Below, piece after piece: positions 1-8,129 of a DNA stretch of 48,221 bases (position 1 is its first letter; every line of letters starts with the position of its first letter). Made by a program: the position numbers and the translations under genes. The notes beneath the pieces are model-generated. The model did not search any database. It saw only the letters and a list, made by a program, of their open reading frames with translations, and had not been told where the DNA came from. The DNA is taken from assembly GCA_002709225.1 (NCBI GenBank), contig PAQH01000006.1, forward strand, positions 25,245 through 73,465, given 5' to 3'. The DNA is from Planctomycetaceae bacterium (GTDB lineage: Bacteria > Planctomycetota > Planctomycetia > Pirellulales > Pirellulaceae).

Positions 1-1
1 G

Positions 2-1093
2 CCGCGGTGGATTTGTTTTCTGGTATTGATGTCGGGAGTGTTTGTTCACCACCACGACGTCGTGGCAGATTCGATTGATGACTGGAAAAAGATGCGGCCG
101 ATCACGCCACGCGGTTATCTTTGCCGCCATGTCGAGCAGCCTTTGCAGATTGACGGTCGCCTCGATGAAACTGCCTGGAAGGAGGCCGTCTGGACGGCGA
201 ATTTCATGGACATTGAGGGTTCCCGCAAACCGCGACCCCGTTTCCAGACACGTGCGAAGATGTTGTGGGATGACACGTATTTTTACGTGGCGGCGCAGTT
301 GCAAGAGCCTCACGTGTGGGGAACGCTGAAAGACCATGATTCGGTGATTTTTCATGACAATGATTTTGAAGTGTTCATTGATCCCAATGGAGACAACCAC
401 GAGTACTACGAACTAGAACTCAACGCACTCAATACCACGTGGGATTTGTTCCTGCCGAAGCCGTACAAGGATGGTGGCGGAGCCGATAATGGTTGGGAGA
501 TTCCTGGTCTGAAGACGGCCATACATGTACAGGGGACATTGAACGACCCTGGAGACGAAGATCTTGGTTGGTCCGTCGAGATTGCGATCCCCTGGAAAGT
601 GCTCGCTGAATTTGCCCATCAAGCGGCGCCGCCCAGAGAAGGAGATCACTGGCGCGTCAATTTTTCACGTGTCCAGTGGCGGCACCAGATTCGCGAAAGG
701 AAGTATCAGAAAGTGCCTAAGAAGCGCGAGGACAACTGGGTATGGTCTCCGCAGGGTATCATCGACATGCATCGGCCTGAACGCTGGGGATACGTTCAGT
801 TTACACGTGACCGGTCGAACAAGACGCGGTTTCAGGCCGATGCCGCAGTGGCTTCCAGGGATGCGTTGATGACCATTTACCATCATCAGAAGGTTTTTTT
901 TCAGCGCCACAAAAGGTGGGCCCAGAGTCTCAAGTTGTTGGGTTTGCGGAGCGACGACTTCGAGCCCCTGACTACGGTACCGACTATCAACCTGACAGAA
1001 GATGGCTACCAGGCGAGCGTGACACAGACGTTACCCGGTGGGCGTCAGAAGCAGTGGCGTGTGCGCCAGGATTCGCGTCTCAGGGCCGAGTGA
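2..1093 (+). CDS. CBM9-like carbohydrate-binding protein, 5'-truncated by window edge
   Basis: The protein resembles the family 9 carbohydrate-binding (DOMON-like) beta-sandwich proteins that planctomycetes export. The module begins about 40 residues in, with the typical 'ID-GRLDE-AW' opening, followed by 'ANF', 'AKMLWDDTYFYV' and the 'DNDFEVFIDPNGD' strand, and ends near the 'WSVEIAIPWKVL' strand. The C-terminal 90 residues have no motif I recognise. The frame is open to base 2. Codons upstream of the first ATG (29) encode hydrophobic residues (WICFLVLMSGVFV) that look like the core of a signal peptide, so the true start is probably left of the window. ATG 29 or TTG 26 would give a protein without a proper signal. 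The protein is probably secreted or periplasmic and binds a sugar or glycan. The ligand cannot be read from the sequence. The stop is TGA at 1091. Confidence 0.75.
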   Translation, partial: PRWICFLVLMSGVFVHHHDVVADSIDDWKKMRPITPRGYLCRHVEQPLQIDGRLDETAWKEAVWTANFMDIEGSRKPRPRFQTRAKMLWDDTYFYVAAQLQEPHVWGTLKDHDSVIFHDNDFEVFIDPNGDNHEYYELELNALNTTWDLFLPKPYKDGGGADNGWEIPGLKTAIHVQGTLNDPGDEDLGWSVEIAIPWKVLAEFAHQAAPPREGDHWRVNFSRVQWRHQIRERKYQKVPKKREDNWVWSPQGIIDMHRPERWGYVQFTRDRSNKTRFQADAAVASRDALMTIYHHQKVFFQRHKRWAQSLKLLGLRSDDFEPLTTVPTINLTEDGYQASVTQTLPGGRQKQWRVRQDSRLRAE

Positions 1094-1349
1094 TTTGATC
1101 TGGTTGGCATCCAACATGGTCGCAGTACATGTTCCTGCAAGTTGCCCGCTCCGCTGCGCTATCGGGTTGATTCTGTGCCGTTGAGAACGCGGTTTCATGA
1201 CAAATGACTTGTCATGGGCCCGTTGGTAAGTCGGTCGATGTTGGTATACGCACGGCACGATCAGCTAGACGCCTTTGGCGTCGCCGGCTGGTGTCGGTCG
1301 ACCCGTAGTGTCCGTTTTCGTGTTTCAAGGTGTTCTGGAAAAACCCACT

Positions 1350-2147
1350 ATGTTTCGTTACAGCTACATTCTCATCGACCGTATCGACTCCATCGAAAAG
1401 GTTGACGGCCTCCGGCAGACATTCGATTTGTTGAAACAGGCAGGCTACGACGGCGTGGAACTAAACTTGTCTACACCTTTGGGGATGTCGTTGGACGAAC
1501 TTGAGCGATGTCGAGAGGAGTCCGGCCTGGTGATTCCTTCATTTCTGACCGGAGAGTCTTATCACGACGGTTTGTGTTTGAGTTCACCGGACGCACAGAT
1601 CAGATCTGCCACAGTCGGTCGATTGATCGAATATCTGGAAGTTGCGAAGTGGTTTCAATCAATTCTCGTGGTTGGATTGTTGCAAGGTTTGCGGTCAGAT
1701 GAGCCGAGTGCCAGTAAAGCCAATGGGCGTATCTCGGATTGCTTGCGAAAAGTCGCCGCGGTGGCCGAATCACTGGCTGTAGATGTCGTGATTGAGCCGG
1801 TGAATCATCTTCAGGTTGGTTTCAATAATTCGGTCGCCGAAGTTCTCGCGATGATCGATGCGATCGATTCTCCCGCGGTGCGACCGATGGTTGATACAAT
1901 TCATATGAACATCGAAGAAGTCTCTCTGTCGGAGCCGATTTATGCCTGCCGTGACCGTTTACGGCACGTCCATTTGTGTGAAAGTAACGGACGTGGGTTT
2001 GGTACTGGCAACGTTGATTTTGACTTGGTTCTAACCACGCTGCAGGAAATACAGTACGGTGGATTTGTCTCTATCAAGGTTTATCGCGAGTCGCTTACTA
2101 GTGCCGCCCCTGCGAGTCTGGCTTTTCTCAAAGAGCGTGGCTTTTGA
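1350..2147 (+). CDS. sugar phosphate isomerase/epimerase family protein (TIM barrel)
   Basis: A 265-residue xylose-isomerase-like TIM barrel (AP endonuclease family 2 fold). The N-terminal strand is followed by the helix 'LLKQAGYDGVEL', typical of these isomerases. Likely metal ligands lie in the motifs 'VVIEPVN', 'PMVDTIHMN' and 'RHVHLCESN' and in the late strand 'VSIKVYRES'. The start was set at ATG 1350 because the family begins close to the first strand; the upstream in-frame extension from 1275 is rich in unlike residues and has no good ribosome site. The substrate is unknown; relatives act on inosose, hydroxypyruvate or tagatose/psicose. It is followed 134 bp later by an SDR dehydrogenase on the same strand, so the two may act on the same sugar or polyol. 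Cytoplasmic; no signal peptide. Confidence 0.8.
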   Translation: MFRYSYILIDRIDSIEKVDGLRQTFDLLKQAGYDGVELNLSTPLGMSLDELERCREESGLVIPSFLTGESYHDGLCLSSPDAQIRSATVGRLIEYLEVAKWFQSILVVGLLQGLRSDEPSASKANGRISDCLRKVAAVAESLAVDVVIEPVNHLQVGFNNSVAEVLAMIDAIDSPAVRPMVDTIHMNIEEVSLSEPIYACRDRLRHVHLCESNGRGFGTGNVDFDLVLTTLQEIQYGGFVSIKVYRESLTSAAPASLAFLKERGF

Positions 2148-2281
2148 TCGCCGTTTGCGATTTGATGAATGGTATCCCCCGGGATGGAGCGGCCGTTTTG
2201 GTTCACGCCCCCTGTCTGGTCTGAATGTGGGTTGGTGCGAATTGTCATAATACGAGTTGAAAACTGTCGGAGGCCAGTCAT

Positions 2282-3073
2282 ATGAGTGCGGATTTTGCAG
2301 GGCAACATGTGCTTGTCACGGGAGGAGGTAGTGGTTTGGGGCACGCGGTTTCTTTAGCTTTTGCGGCCGCTGGAGCGCACGTGGCAGTCGTCGATTTGAA
2401 TGAAGAGACCGCGTTGCAGACAGTGGCATCGATTCGCAGTCACCACGGCAGCGCGGAAGCCTATGCTTGCGATGTCTCAGTAGGGAAGCAAGTCGAACAA
2501 ACCCTGGATGCGGTTGTCGCGCGTGCCGGCCCACCAGATGTCTTGTTCAATAATGCCGGTGTCAACCGCCGCATGCCGTTACAGGACTGGACCGAGGAAG
2601 ACTGGAGCCATGTTGTTGGGGTGAATTTCATTGGCTCCTTCCTGGTTGCCCGCGCCGTTGGTCAGAGAATGGCGCAACGTCAGCGTGGAAGTATCGTTAA
2701 CATGTCGGCAGGCGGTGGTGGATTGATCGGCTTGGGGAGAGGGACGGCGGTCTACTGCGGTACCAAAGGGGCTGTTGTGGCGATGACACGAGATTTGGCT
2801 GCTGAGTGGGCAGCCGATAATGTGCGTGTCAATTGTGTTGCGCCTGGTTGGATCAAGACAGGGATGAACGCGGCGATCTTGCGGCATCCGGTCGCCAGTC
2901 AGCGTGTTCAACAGCGCGTTCCGTTGGGCCGCTGGGGAGAGCCTGAGGACGTTGTGGGACCGGTCTTGTTCTTGGCATCGGACGAAGCTCGGTACATTAC
3001 AGGGCATACATTACCGATCGATGGGGGCGTTCACAATATTGTGCGGCTAACTGATGATGCCACAATTCAATAG
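2282..3073 (+). CDS. SDR family NAD(P)-dependent oxidoreductase
   Basis: A classical short-chain dehydrogenase of 263 residues. The cofactor loop TGGGSGLG lies at residues 13-20, an acidic residue after the second strand (VVDLN, D38) favours NAD, and NNAG is at 90-93. The catalytic Tyr158 and Lys162 lie in YCGTK. The catalytic serine is probably Ser142, unusually far (16 residues) from the tyrosine because of a glycine-rich stretch between them. The C-terminal 'ITGHTLPIDGG' is the usual FabG-type ending. The start ATG is preceded by GGAGG about 8 bp upstream. The substrate is unknown; it follows a sugar isomerase-like gene and may oxidise a sugar or polyol. Sequence alone cannot separate this from a 3-oxoacyl-ACP reductase-type enzyme. 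Confidence 0.88.
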   Translation: MSADFAGQHVLVTGGGSGLGHAVSLAFAAAGAHVAVVDLNEETALQTVASIRSHHGSAEAYACDVSVGKQVEQTLDAVVARAGPPDVLFNNAGVNRRMPLQDWTEEDWSHVVGVNFIGSFLVARAVGQRMAQRQRGSIVNMSAGGGGLIGLGRGTAVYCGTKGAVVAMTRDLAAEWAADNVRVNCVAPGWIKTGMNAAILRHPVASQRVQQRVPLGRWGEPEDVVGPVLFLASDEARYITGHTLPIDGGVHNIVRLTDDATIQ

Positions 3074-3262
3074 CGGCTTTTCCCGGGATCTGATCTAATA
3101 GGTGTTACATGCGGTGGGGTAGGATCTGGCCGTCAGCAATGACGAAAACGTGGCTCCAGATGTAAGTGAACTTGTCTGGGAGCGAGGTAGGGAGTCATAC
3201 TTGCGGCTGCTGCTCCTCTGTGTTTGTACGGGCGATGCCCGTCGACTTTTGATGGTATTGGT

Positions 3263-4297
3263 ATGCCGCTCTTTGTTTCCACATCCCCTTCGCGGGCCGA
3301 CGACCAGCTCGTTACGCCGCGCCGTCGCCTGCCGGCCTGGATGCTCTCCCTCTGCTTCCACCTAATTTTGCTGCTAATACTGGCGGCGTTTATTCGTGCA
3401 CAGCCGCGCGGGCTACCAGGCGGAAGGGAACGGACCGGGGAGATTGTCATTGCACAGGTAAACGCCCAACAAGAGGTAGAGTATTTCGACGAGGCGGATG
3501 CGGAACAGCAGGATGCTGAAAATGCAACCGAAGCCGCAGATGCCAGATTAGAAGACTGGAAACCCGAGGCGCTGTCCGAACCGAGTGTGGAACTTCCGAG
3601 AATTGATTTGCCAGGTCCCTCTGACCCAGCTCTAGCCACCAAGATGACGGATTCACCTCGCTTGACGATCAGCGGCCGTCCGGTGGTTTCTCCCAGTCGG
3701 ATTACTGCCGAGCAGTTGGCGGCTGAGCGAGCACGTCTCAAGTCCCGTGGTCCGAGTGGTCCACCGGGAGAAGTTGCCTTATTTGGTTCCGCGGCGGCCG
3801 TAGGGCACTCATTTGTGTTTGTGATTGACCGGTCCAAGAGCATGGGCGGCGATGGTTTGAATGCTCTGGCGGCTGCTGAACGTGAACTTGCCAGGGCGCT
3901 GGAAAAACTCGAACCACACCACAAATTTCAGATCATTGCTTATCATCATCGCCGCGTCTACCTGGCGGGTCGACAGCTGGTGCGCGCGACGCCTGAGAAT
4001 CGGCGTTTGGTACGGCAGTTCTTCGGTGGGTTGGCATCGTTTGGAGGAACGGATCATAAAGCGGCGTTGAATGCCGCGTTGAATCTCGAGCCGGATGTTA
4101 TTTTTCTCTTAACCGATGGCGGCGCTCCAGAATTGAATGCGGTTGACTTGAGGAGTTTGCGCAAGCGGATCGGGAACCAGGCCTCGGTACATTGCATTCA
4201 GTTTGGCTTTGGTCCACTGCAGGACGACAATGCGTTCATGCGCCGTTTGGCTTTGCAGAACCGTGGCGCTTTCGGATACGTCAACATGTCGCCCTGA
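3263..4297 (+). CDS. membrane-anchored VWA domain protein
   Basis: A 344-residue protein with one N-terminal membrane segment (about residues 25-44) after a basic stretch, then an acidic low-complexity linker rich in Glu, Asp and Ala (about 60-115), then a von Willebrand factor A domain from about residue 180. The MIDAS motif D-x-S-x-S is intact (D189, S191, S193). The domain also has the later threonine in FGGTDHK and the 'LLTDGG' aspartate, so metal-dependent ligand binding is plausible. ATG 3263 was chosen because it gives a compact basic N-terminus before the membrane helix; a TTG at 3224 would add 13 residues. The C-terminus ends just after the domain. It faces the diguanylate cyclase gene convergently across 46 bp. 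The partner is unknown; planctomycetes carry many such proteins. Confidence 0.8.
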   Translation: MPLFVSTSPSRADDQLVTPRRRLPAWMLSLCFHLILLLILAAFIRAQPRGLPGGRERTGEIVIAQVNAQQEVEYFDEADAEQQDAENATEAADARLEDWKPEALSEPSVELPRIDLPGPSDPALATKMTDSPRLTISGRPVVSPSRITAEQLAAERARLKSRGPSGPPGEVALFGSAAAVGHSFVFVIDRSKSMGGDGLNALAAAERELARALEKLEPHHKFQIIAYHHRRVYLAGRQLVRATPENRRLVRQFFGGLASFGGTDHKAALNAALNLEPDVIFLLTDGGAPELNAVDLRSLRKRIGNQASVHCIQFGFGPLQDDNAFMRRLALQNRGAFGYVNMSP

Positions 4298-4343
4298 TTG
4301 TCGCTGCACGCCGGACTGGCCTGTGGCGGTAACGTATGGGCGC

Positions 4344-5375
4344 TCAGGAGTTGACGGCCATTTCCATCGCTTGTTCTTTGGGGGCGTTGAGGCACGGAAC
4401 CGGTGTCGGAAGCGGGGTGGGAACACCGGATATGACGGACAAACGTGTGGCAGGGTGCGTGGCGCCTGTCAGGCCGTTGTCATCGTGTTGCCAGATACAG
4501 TTCCGCCCCGCGTCTTTGGCAGCATATAACGCTGCGTCAGCGCGTTTTAGTAACTCGGCCAGCGATTCGTCTGGACGTCGCGATGACACACCTCCGCTAA
4601 TTGTGACGGTGAATACTTGTTTGTCGTAGTGAAGTGACGTCGCTGCGACTGCTTCACAGACTTCACGGGCGATGGCTGTGGCCGCGGTGTGGCCGTGGTC
4701 CGAGAGGAGGATGACAAATTCTTCTCCACCGAATCGCCCAACAAAATCAGCTGCGTCGAGAGGCAATTTGAAGCGACCGGCGACTTGCCGCAATATTGCG
4801 TCACCCGCTAGGTGACCGTACGCGTCGTTGAAGGACTTGAAGTGATCGATATCGAACAGCAGGATTGATAGGGCAGACTCGAATCGACTGGAAGATTCAA
4901 ATCGCTTTTGCAGCTCATCGTCACAAGACCGGCGGTTGGGGAGGCCAGTGACAGGATCGATACGAGCCGCCTCCATCGAGGCGGCAATCTCGTGCGAGTG
5001 ATTGAGCAGTTTTGATTCCGCCGCTTCCAGGCGTTCCTGCACGTTGTTGTTTGCTTCCACAACTTGGGTCAGGAGCGTCGTCAGTGAGGTGTTTTTAAGT
5101 GTGGGATTTTCTTTATCGAATTCGGCGCACTGGGCAGCAAAACGGTCGACGGTATCACGGTACTGAGAGACGTCAGTGGCGAATCGGTCTGTCCACTTAC
5201 AGAGGTGCGCGAGCACTTCAAAAGTGCGGTTTGATTCGGCGCGTGAACCGCCGATCAGGGGATGGCCTGCACGGTTGGGCCAGAAACCAATAAAGATTCC
5301 CAGCCCGAGGAGGCAGGTCCCCATGATCAACCCGGTGAGAAAAGCCGAGAATTGGGTTGCCAATATCAGACTCAC
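4344..5375 (-). CDS. membrane-anchored diguanylate cyclase (GGDEF)
   Basis: A 343-residue protein predicted to make cyclic di-GMP. One N-terminal membrane helix (about residues 8-32) is followed by a helical, probably coiled-coil region (about 50-135) and a GGDEF domain (about 137-300). The signature is GGEEF at 216-220, preceded by the metal/substrate residues of FDIDHFKSFND. The position of the inhibitory I-site (RxxD, five residues before GGEEF) reads DAAD, so the arginine is missing and product inhibition is probably lost. The C-terminal 45 residues are proline/threonine-rich with no known domain. The start is GTG at 5375 with GGAG about 8 bp upstream. The helical region probably senses or dimerises. 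Diguanylate cyclases usually govern the motile-sessile switch. Confidence 0.92.
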   Translation of the reverse strand: MSLILATQFSAFLTGLIMGTCLLGLGIFIGFWPNRAGHPLIGGSRAESNRTFEVLAHLCKWTDRFATDVSQYRDTVDRFAAQCAEFDKENPTLKNTSLTTLLTQVVEANNNVQERLEAAESKLLNHSHEIAASMEAARIDPVTGLPNRRSCDDELQKRFESSSRFESALSILLFDIDHFKSFNDAYGHLAGDAILRQVAGRFKLPLDAADFVGRFGGEEFVILLSDHGHTAATAIAREVCEAVAATSLHYDKQVFTVTISGGVSSRRPDESLAELLKRADAALYAAKDAGRNCIWQHDDNGLTGATHPATRLSVISGVPTPLPTPVPCLNAPKEQAMEMAVNS

Positions 5376-5876
5376 GCGATGTCTCCGTCATCCAGAATCA
5401 TGCAGCCGAGTGAGAGCACTTAAAACATAGGTTACGCACGGTGACCGCGAGAGAATTATCGAAGGATGTGTTGGGTACCGTTGAGTGGAGGTGCGATTTT
5501 CAACAAACAGTGATCGGGTCATAAGTGACGTCATTTGCAAAGCTTAGGTCAATTTCGGCAGGGAGGTCGGATGCTGGTGCAAAGATTCTATCCGGCCGGT
5601 GGACTTTCGGATGAGAGAAAAACCCGCATTTCCACCGGGGTTTCCACCGCTGTGAGGCGGTTCCCACAGGTGTTTACTACGCATTGGCCGGTGGTTGCCG
5701 GTGTGGGAGCAGTGCCGATTGACGTAATTGCAGCGAATGTATGGTTGCTGTCAGACCGTCGGTCGACAGACGCCGGCCAATTTTACATGGACCTGGACTG
5801 CGCGGAGCCCGCAATTTGTTGGCGCAGCGATCGGGCCTGTTTGAATTGCTGACCCGAAAATCGTCATTTGGCGTAC

Positions 5877-5917
5877 CCGGCGGCGTGGAAATGCACGCGA
5901 AAGACGCGCCGGCTTTT
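5877..5917 (+). terminator. terminator-like hairpin upstream of metF
   Basis: The left arm CCGGC-G-GCGT pairs with the right arm ACGC-GCCGG (nine base pairs, one bulged G at 5882, 17-nt loop). CTTTTC follows directly. It lies 135 bp before metF and points the same way, with no + strand gene ending before it, so it may be an attenuator or the end of a small RNA. The T-run is short. Confidence 0.35.
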
Positions 5918-5974
5918 CCCCACAGATGTTGCCCCTCTTCGTGGTTGGCGGGCGGGTTGTTACGATCTGCAGAT

Positions 5975-5988
5975 GCAACGATCGTTGC
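5975..5988. promoter_or_regulatory. 14-bp perfect palindrome, possible operator of metF
   Basis: GCAACGATCGTTGC reads the same on both strands and lies 63 bp before the metF start codon, where a repressor or activator site would be expected. No regulator is identified; this is inferred from symmetry and position only. Confidence 0.35.
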
Positions 5989-6051
5989 TGCCCGTCCACA
6001 TACAGGAAGAGGGCCTGACGTTTCTCGTGCTGCCAGGGAAAACGAATTCGT

Positions 6052-6915
6052 ATGTCGCTCGCCTCTATTTATCAACAACAAAAGGTTGCCGTTTCTTGTG
6101 AGTTGTTTCCCCCGAAGACGCCGCAAGGAGATGTTGCTTTGTTGCGGCACGTGGCGAAATTGATGGAATGGAGTCCGGCTTTTGTGACGTGTACGTACGG
6201 TGCGGGTGGCTCCACTCGAGATAAGACTCTCGATGTAGTCCAAGCAGTGAAGCGGGATTTTGCAGTTCCAGTTGCCTCCCATTTGACATGTGTTGGTGCT
6301 TCCGTTGACCAGTTGCGGCAATTTCTCCAAGAAGCATTACAGCGGGGAGTGGATCACATTGTTGCATTGCGTGGCGACCCCCCCAGCGGAGCGAACGCAT
6401 TTCGCCCGGTCGAGGGAGGGTTGCAGTACGCTAATGAACTGGTTGCGTTGATTCGCGATGAATTTCCCGAGTTCGGTGTCGCGGTGGCAGGTTATCCGGA
6501 GACGCACCGAGAAGCCGCCAACTCTGAAGCAGATTTACAGAACCTACTACGCAAAGTGCGCACAGGGGCGGATGTGGTTCTAACACAGCTGTTCTATGAC
6601 AATCAGAGGTTCTTCACTTTTCGAGATCGGTGTCGGGCACTTGGAATCGACGTACCTATCGTTCCTGGAATCTTGCCGATAACGAATCTGTCGCAGATTA
6701 AGCGGATTACCTCGCTTTGCGGAGCGGCACTTCCCGACACGCTCCTGCAGCAATTGGCGGCCCGTGAAGATGCTGATTGGCAGTATCGTGTGGGAGTCGA
6801 CTTTGCAACCCAACAGGTTGCCGAATTGGTGAAAGGTGGCGTTCCAGGAATCCACTTCTACGTGCTCAACAAGTCGCTGGCGACTTGTGAAGTTTTGGAA
6901 CGCGTTGACCTTTAG
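6052..6915 (+). CDS. metF: 5,10-methylenetetrahydrofolate reductase
   Basis: Predicted to reduce 5,10-methylene-THF to 5-methyl-THF with FAD, supplying the methyl group for methionine synthesis; cytoplasmic. At 287 residues it has the length of bacterial MetF. The family motifs are present in order: 'SCELFPPKT' near the N-terminus with the catalytic glutamate, 'VTCTYGAGGS', 'HLTCVG', 'IVALRGDPP' (the RGD segment), 'VAGYPETH', 'TQLFYDN' and 'PGILPITN'. The C-terminal 'VPGIHFYVLN' closes the barrel. The start ATG 6052 has a modest AGGGAA site about 12 bp upstream. The gene stands alone and faces flgM convergently, so a dedicated promoter upstream is likely; the palindrome at 5975-5988 may regulate it. 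Confidence 0.96.
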   Translation: MSLASIYQQQKVAVSCELFPPKTPQGDVALLRHVAKLMEWSPAFVTCTYGAGGSTRDKTLDVVQAVKRDFAVPVASHLTCVGASVDQLRQFLQEALQRGVDHIVALRGDPPSGANAFRPVEGGLQYANELVALIRDEFPEFGVAVAGYPETHREAANSEADLQNLLRKVRTGADVVLTQLFYDNQRFFTFRDRCRALGIDVPIVPGILPITNLSQIKRITSLCGAALPDTLLQQLAAREDADWQYRVGVDFATQQVAELVKGGVPGIHFYVLNKSLATCEVLERVDL

Positions 6916-7004
6916 CGTCGGTTTGCTTGGGGGCGGTGCCTGTGTTCGTTGGTGTAGCAAGCCACAGTTCTTGCGTTCCGTTGATTCTATCGTCTGGGAA
7001 GACG

Positions 7005-7018
7005 CGCGCCGCGGCGCG
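7005..7018. repeat. 14-bp GC-only perfect palindrome between metF and flgM
   Basis: CGCGCCGCGGCGCG is fully self-complementary and sits midway between the convergent 3' ends of metF and flgM. It could form a GC stem that helps end transcription from both sides, but no T-run follows on either strand. Confidence 0.3.
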
Positions 7019-7098
7019 GCCAGACTTCCGCAGAAGCGCAGCAAGGGAACCGGCGTTCCAACTGCTGCAGAAACCAAGAGGACGGAAACGAACGCAAA

Positions 7099-7374
7099 TC
7101 AGGACAATTCGTCGAGTAAGCGATCGACAGCGACTTGCAGACGTTCCGGCGTCTCGTACGTCCCATCCATGATTTGCTGACGGATTTCGTCAACGAGATG
7201 GCTGCGTACGTCAGGGATTTCGTGAATTCGGCTCATCAATTCCGCATGCGGAGAGATGTCCAGTTCATCGATCGGCTGTGAATACCCCGGTTCTACCGGT
7301 GAAGTACTCTGTGAACGATGAATTCCATTCAGCGAGTGTGGGCCATGGATCGCGCCGGGTCCGTTGATTTCCAT
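7099..7374 (-). CDS. flgM: FlgM-like anti-sigma-28 factor
   Basis: A 91-residue protein expected to bind and hold the flagellar sigma factor FliA until the hook-basal body is complete. The N-terminus 'MEINGPGAIHGPH' resembles planctomycete FlgM. The C-terminal half carries the two sigma-binding helices: 'RIHEIPDVRSHLVDEIRQQI' fits the 'R-x-x-x-I-x-x-IR-x-x-KV-x-x-I' part, and 'GTYETPERLQVAVDRLLDEL' is the terminal helix. Residues between are disordered-looking (Ser, Pro, Thr). The start was placed at ATG 7374, 11 bp after GGGGAG; a longer frame from 7401 would read through that ribosome site. No other flagellar gene is in the window. Together with csrA and the diguanylate cyclase it suggests a motile stage. 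Confidence 0.85.
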   Translation of the reverse strand: MEINGPGAIHGPHSLNGIHRSQSTSPVEPGYSQPIDELDISPHAELMSRIHEIPDVRSHLVDEIRQQIMDGTYETPERLQVAVDRLLDELS

Positions 7375-8129
7375 GTTGTTTTTTTCTCCCCTTCGAGCCA
7401 ATCGAGTACGGAACAGTAGTTTCCCGTGCTCGCTGTCCTCATCTTACCAGTTAATCAGGTCTTGCGGGTACCGCAGTCCGTGTCGGGAGAGTGCTATCCG
7501 TTGCGCGAAATGACTTCGCATGCGCCGCGTGAACAACAAGCTAACCCAGGTATCGGTCTAGGGTGGTCACCGATTTGATCGAATCTGACTTCCAGCTCTT
7601 TGTATGGTTTAAAGCCCAGCCGACGACCTGTGTCGGTTTGGCAAGTGCCGTCGAGTCACAACAAAATCCGGGGTGTAACCGTGCGACGAGCCATACCGGC
7701 GAGGCAACAGCGGCCGGCCGGACGGATCGCAATGTATTCGTCATCTTATCCGGATCCAACCACTCTTCGGAGCTCTTCCGCCGTGCTCGTCATTGTGGTG
7801 GGACGAATTTCAGGGAGACTTGTCTGGTAGGCTGTACTTATGCAACGCATGCGCTGCCTGCCATCTCCTGAAACCCTCAGGGCGGGACAATAGGGGAAAG
7901 CTGGCGCCCCAGCAAGACCAAGGTGTATGTTGCGGACATTTTCCCGCGTTTGTTAATTTGGGTAGTGCTGGTGGCTGTGGCGAAATGCTTTTTTGTCGCT
8001 GGAAATTCCCCGAAATTGATGCTTGCGATTTTTCATTATCACAGTATCTCTGCAGAAATCCGCAGCAGTTGTACCGCTGGAAGTGAGCAATTCACACGAT
8101 GGTAACAGTGGTTTGGGTAGCCCGGTTCA
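7375..8129. other. 755-bp intergenic region between flgM and tatC
   Basis: The region lies upstream of flgM and downstream of tatC (both leftward). Short open frames of 76-102 codons overlap in three frames and lack domain motifs or convincing ribosome sites. I see CGGCCGGCCG-type GC palindromes and a TTTTTT run near 7989, but no confident tRNA, riboswitch or terminator. It is long enough to hide a small RNA or a degraded gene. Confidence 0.4.

Larger units (their letters stand above)
5376..6051. other. 676-bp divergent intergenic region
   Basis: The region lies between the start of the diguanylate cyclase gene (leftward) and metF (rightward). Several short open frames exist but none shows family motifs. 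It holds two copies of TTTCCACCG (5629-5637 and 5641-5649), a strong hairpin followed by CTTTTC (5877-5917) and a 14-bp perfect palindrome (5975-5988). It probably contains both promoters, and there is room for a small transcript ending at the hairpin. I could not recognise a SAM, SAH or cobalamin riboswitch. Confidence 0.5.

Noticed and set aside
3133..3924. 263-codon open frame opposite the VWA gene
   Set aside because: Ser/Ala-rich composition mirrors the opposite strand; no motif, and the VWA protein is well supported.
5535..5852. 105-codon open frame starting TTG
   Set aside because: No ribosome site and no motif. It is kept only as a remark because a hairpin follows it.
5930..6051. SAM or SAH riboswitch before metF
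   Set aside because: I could not find the conserved core sequences or the required pairing; only a palindrome and a simple hairpin are seen.
7793..8086. 97-codon Cys-rich open frame with CNACAACH, resembling a heme motif
   Set aside because: CxxCH-like text is present (CAACH), but there is no signal peptide, no ribosome site and no flanking cytochrome sequence; likely chance or a remnant.
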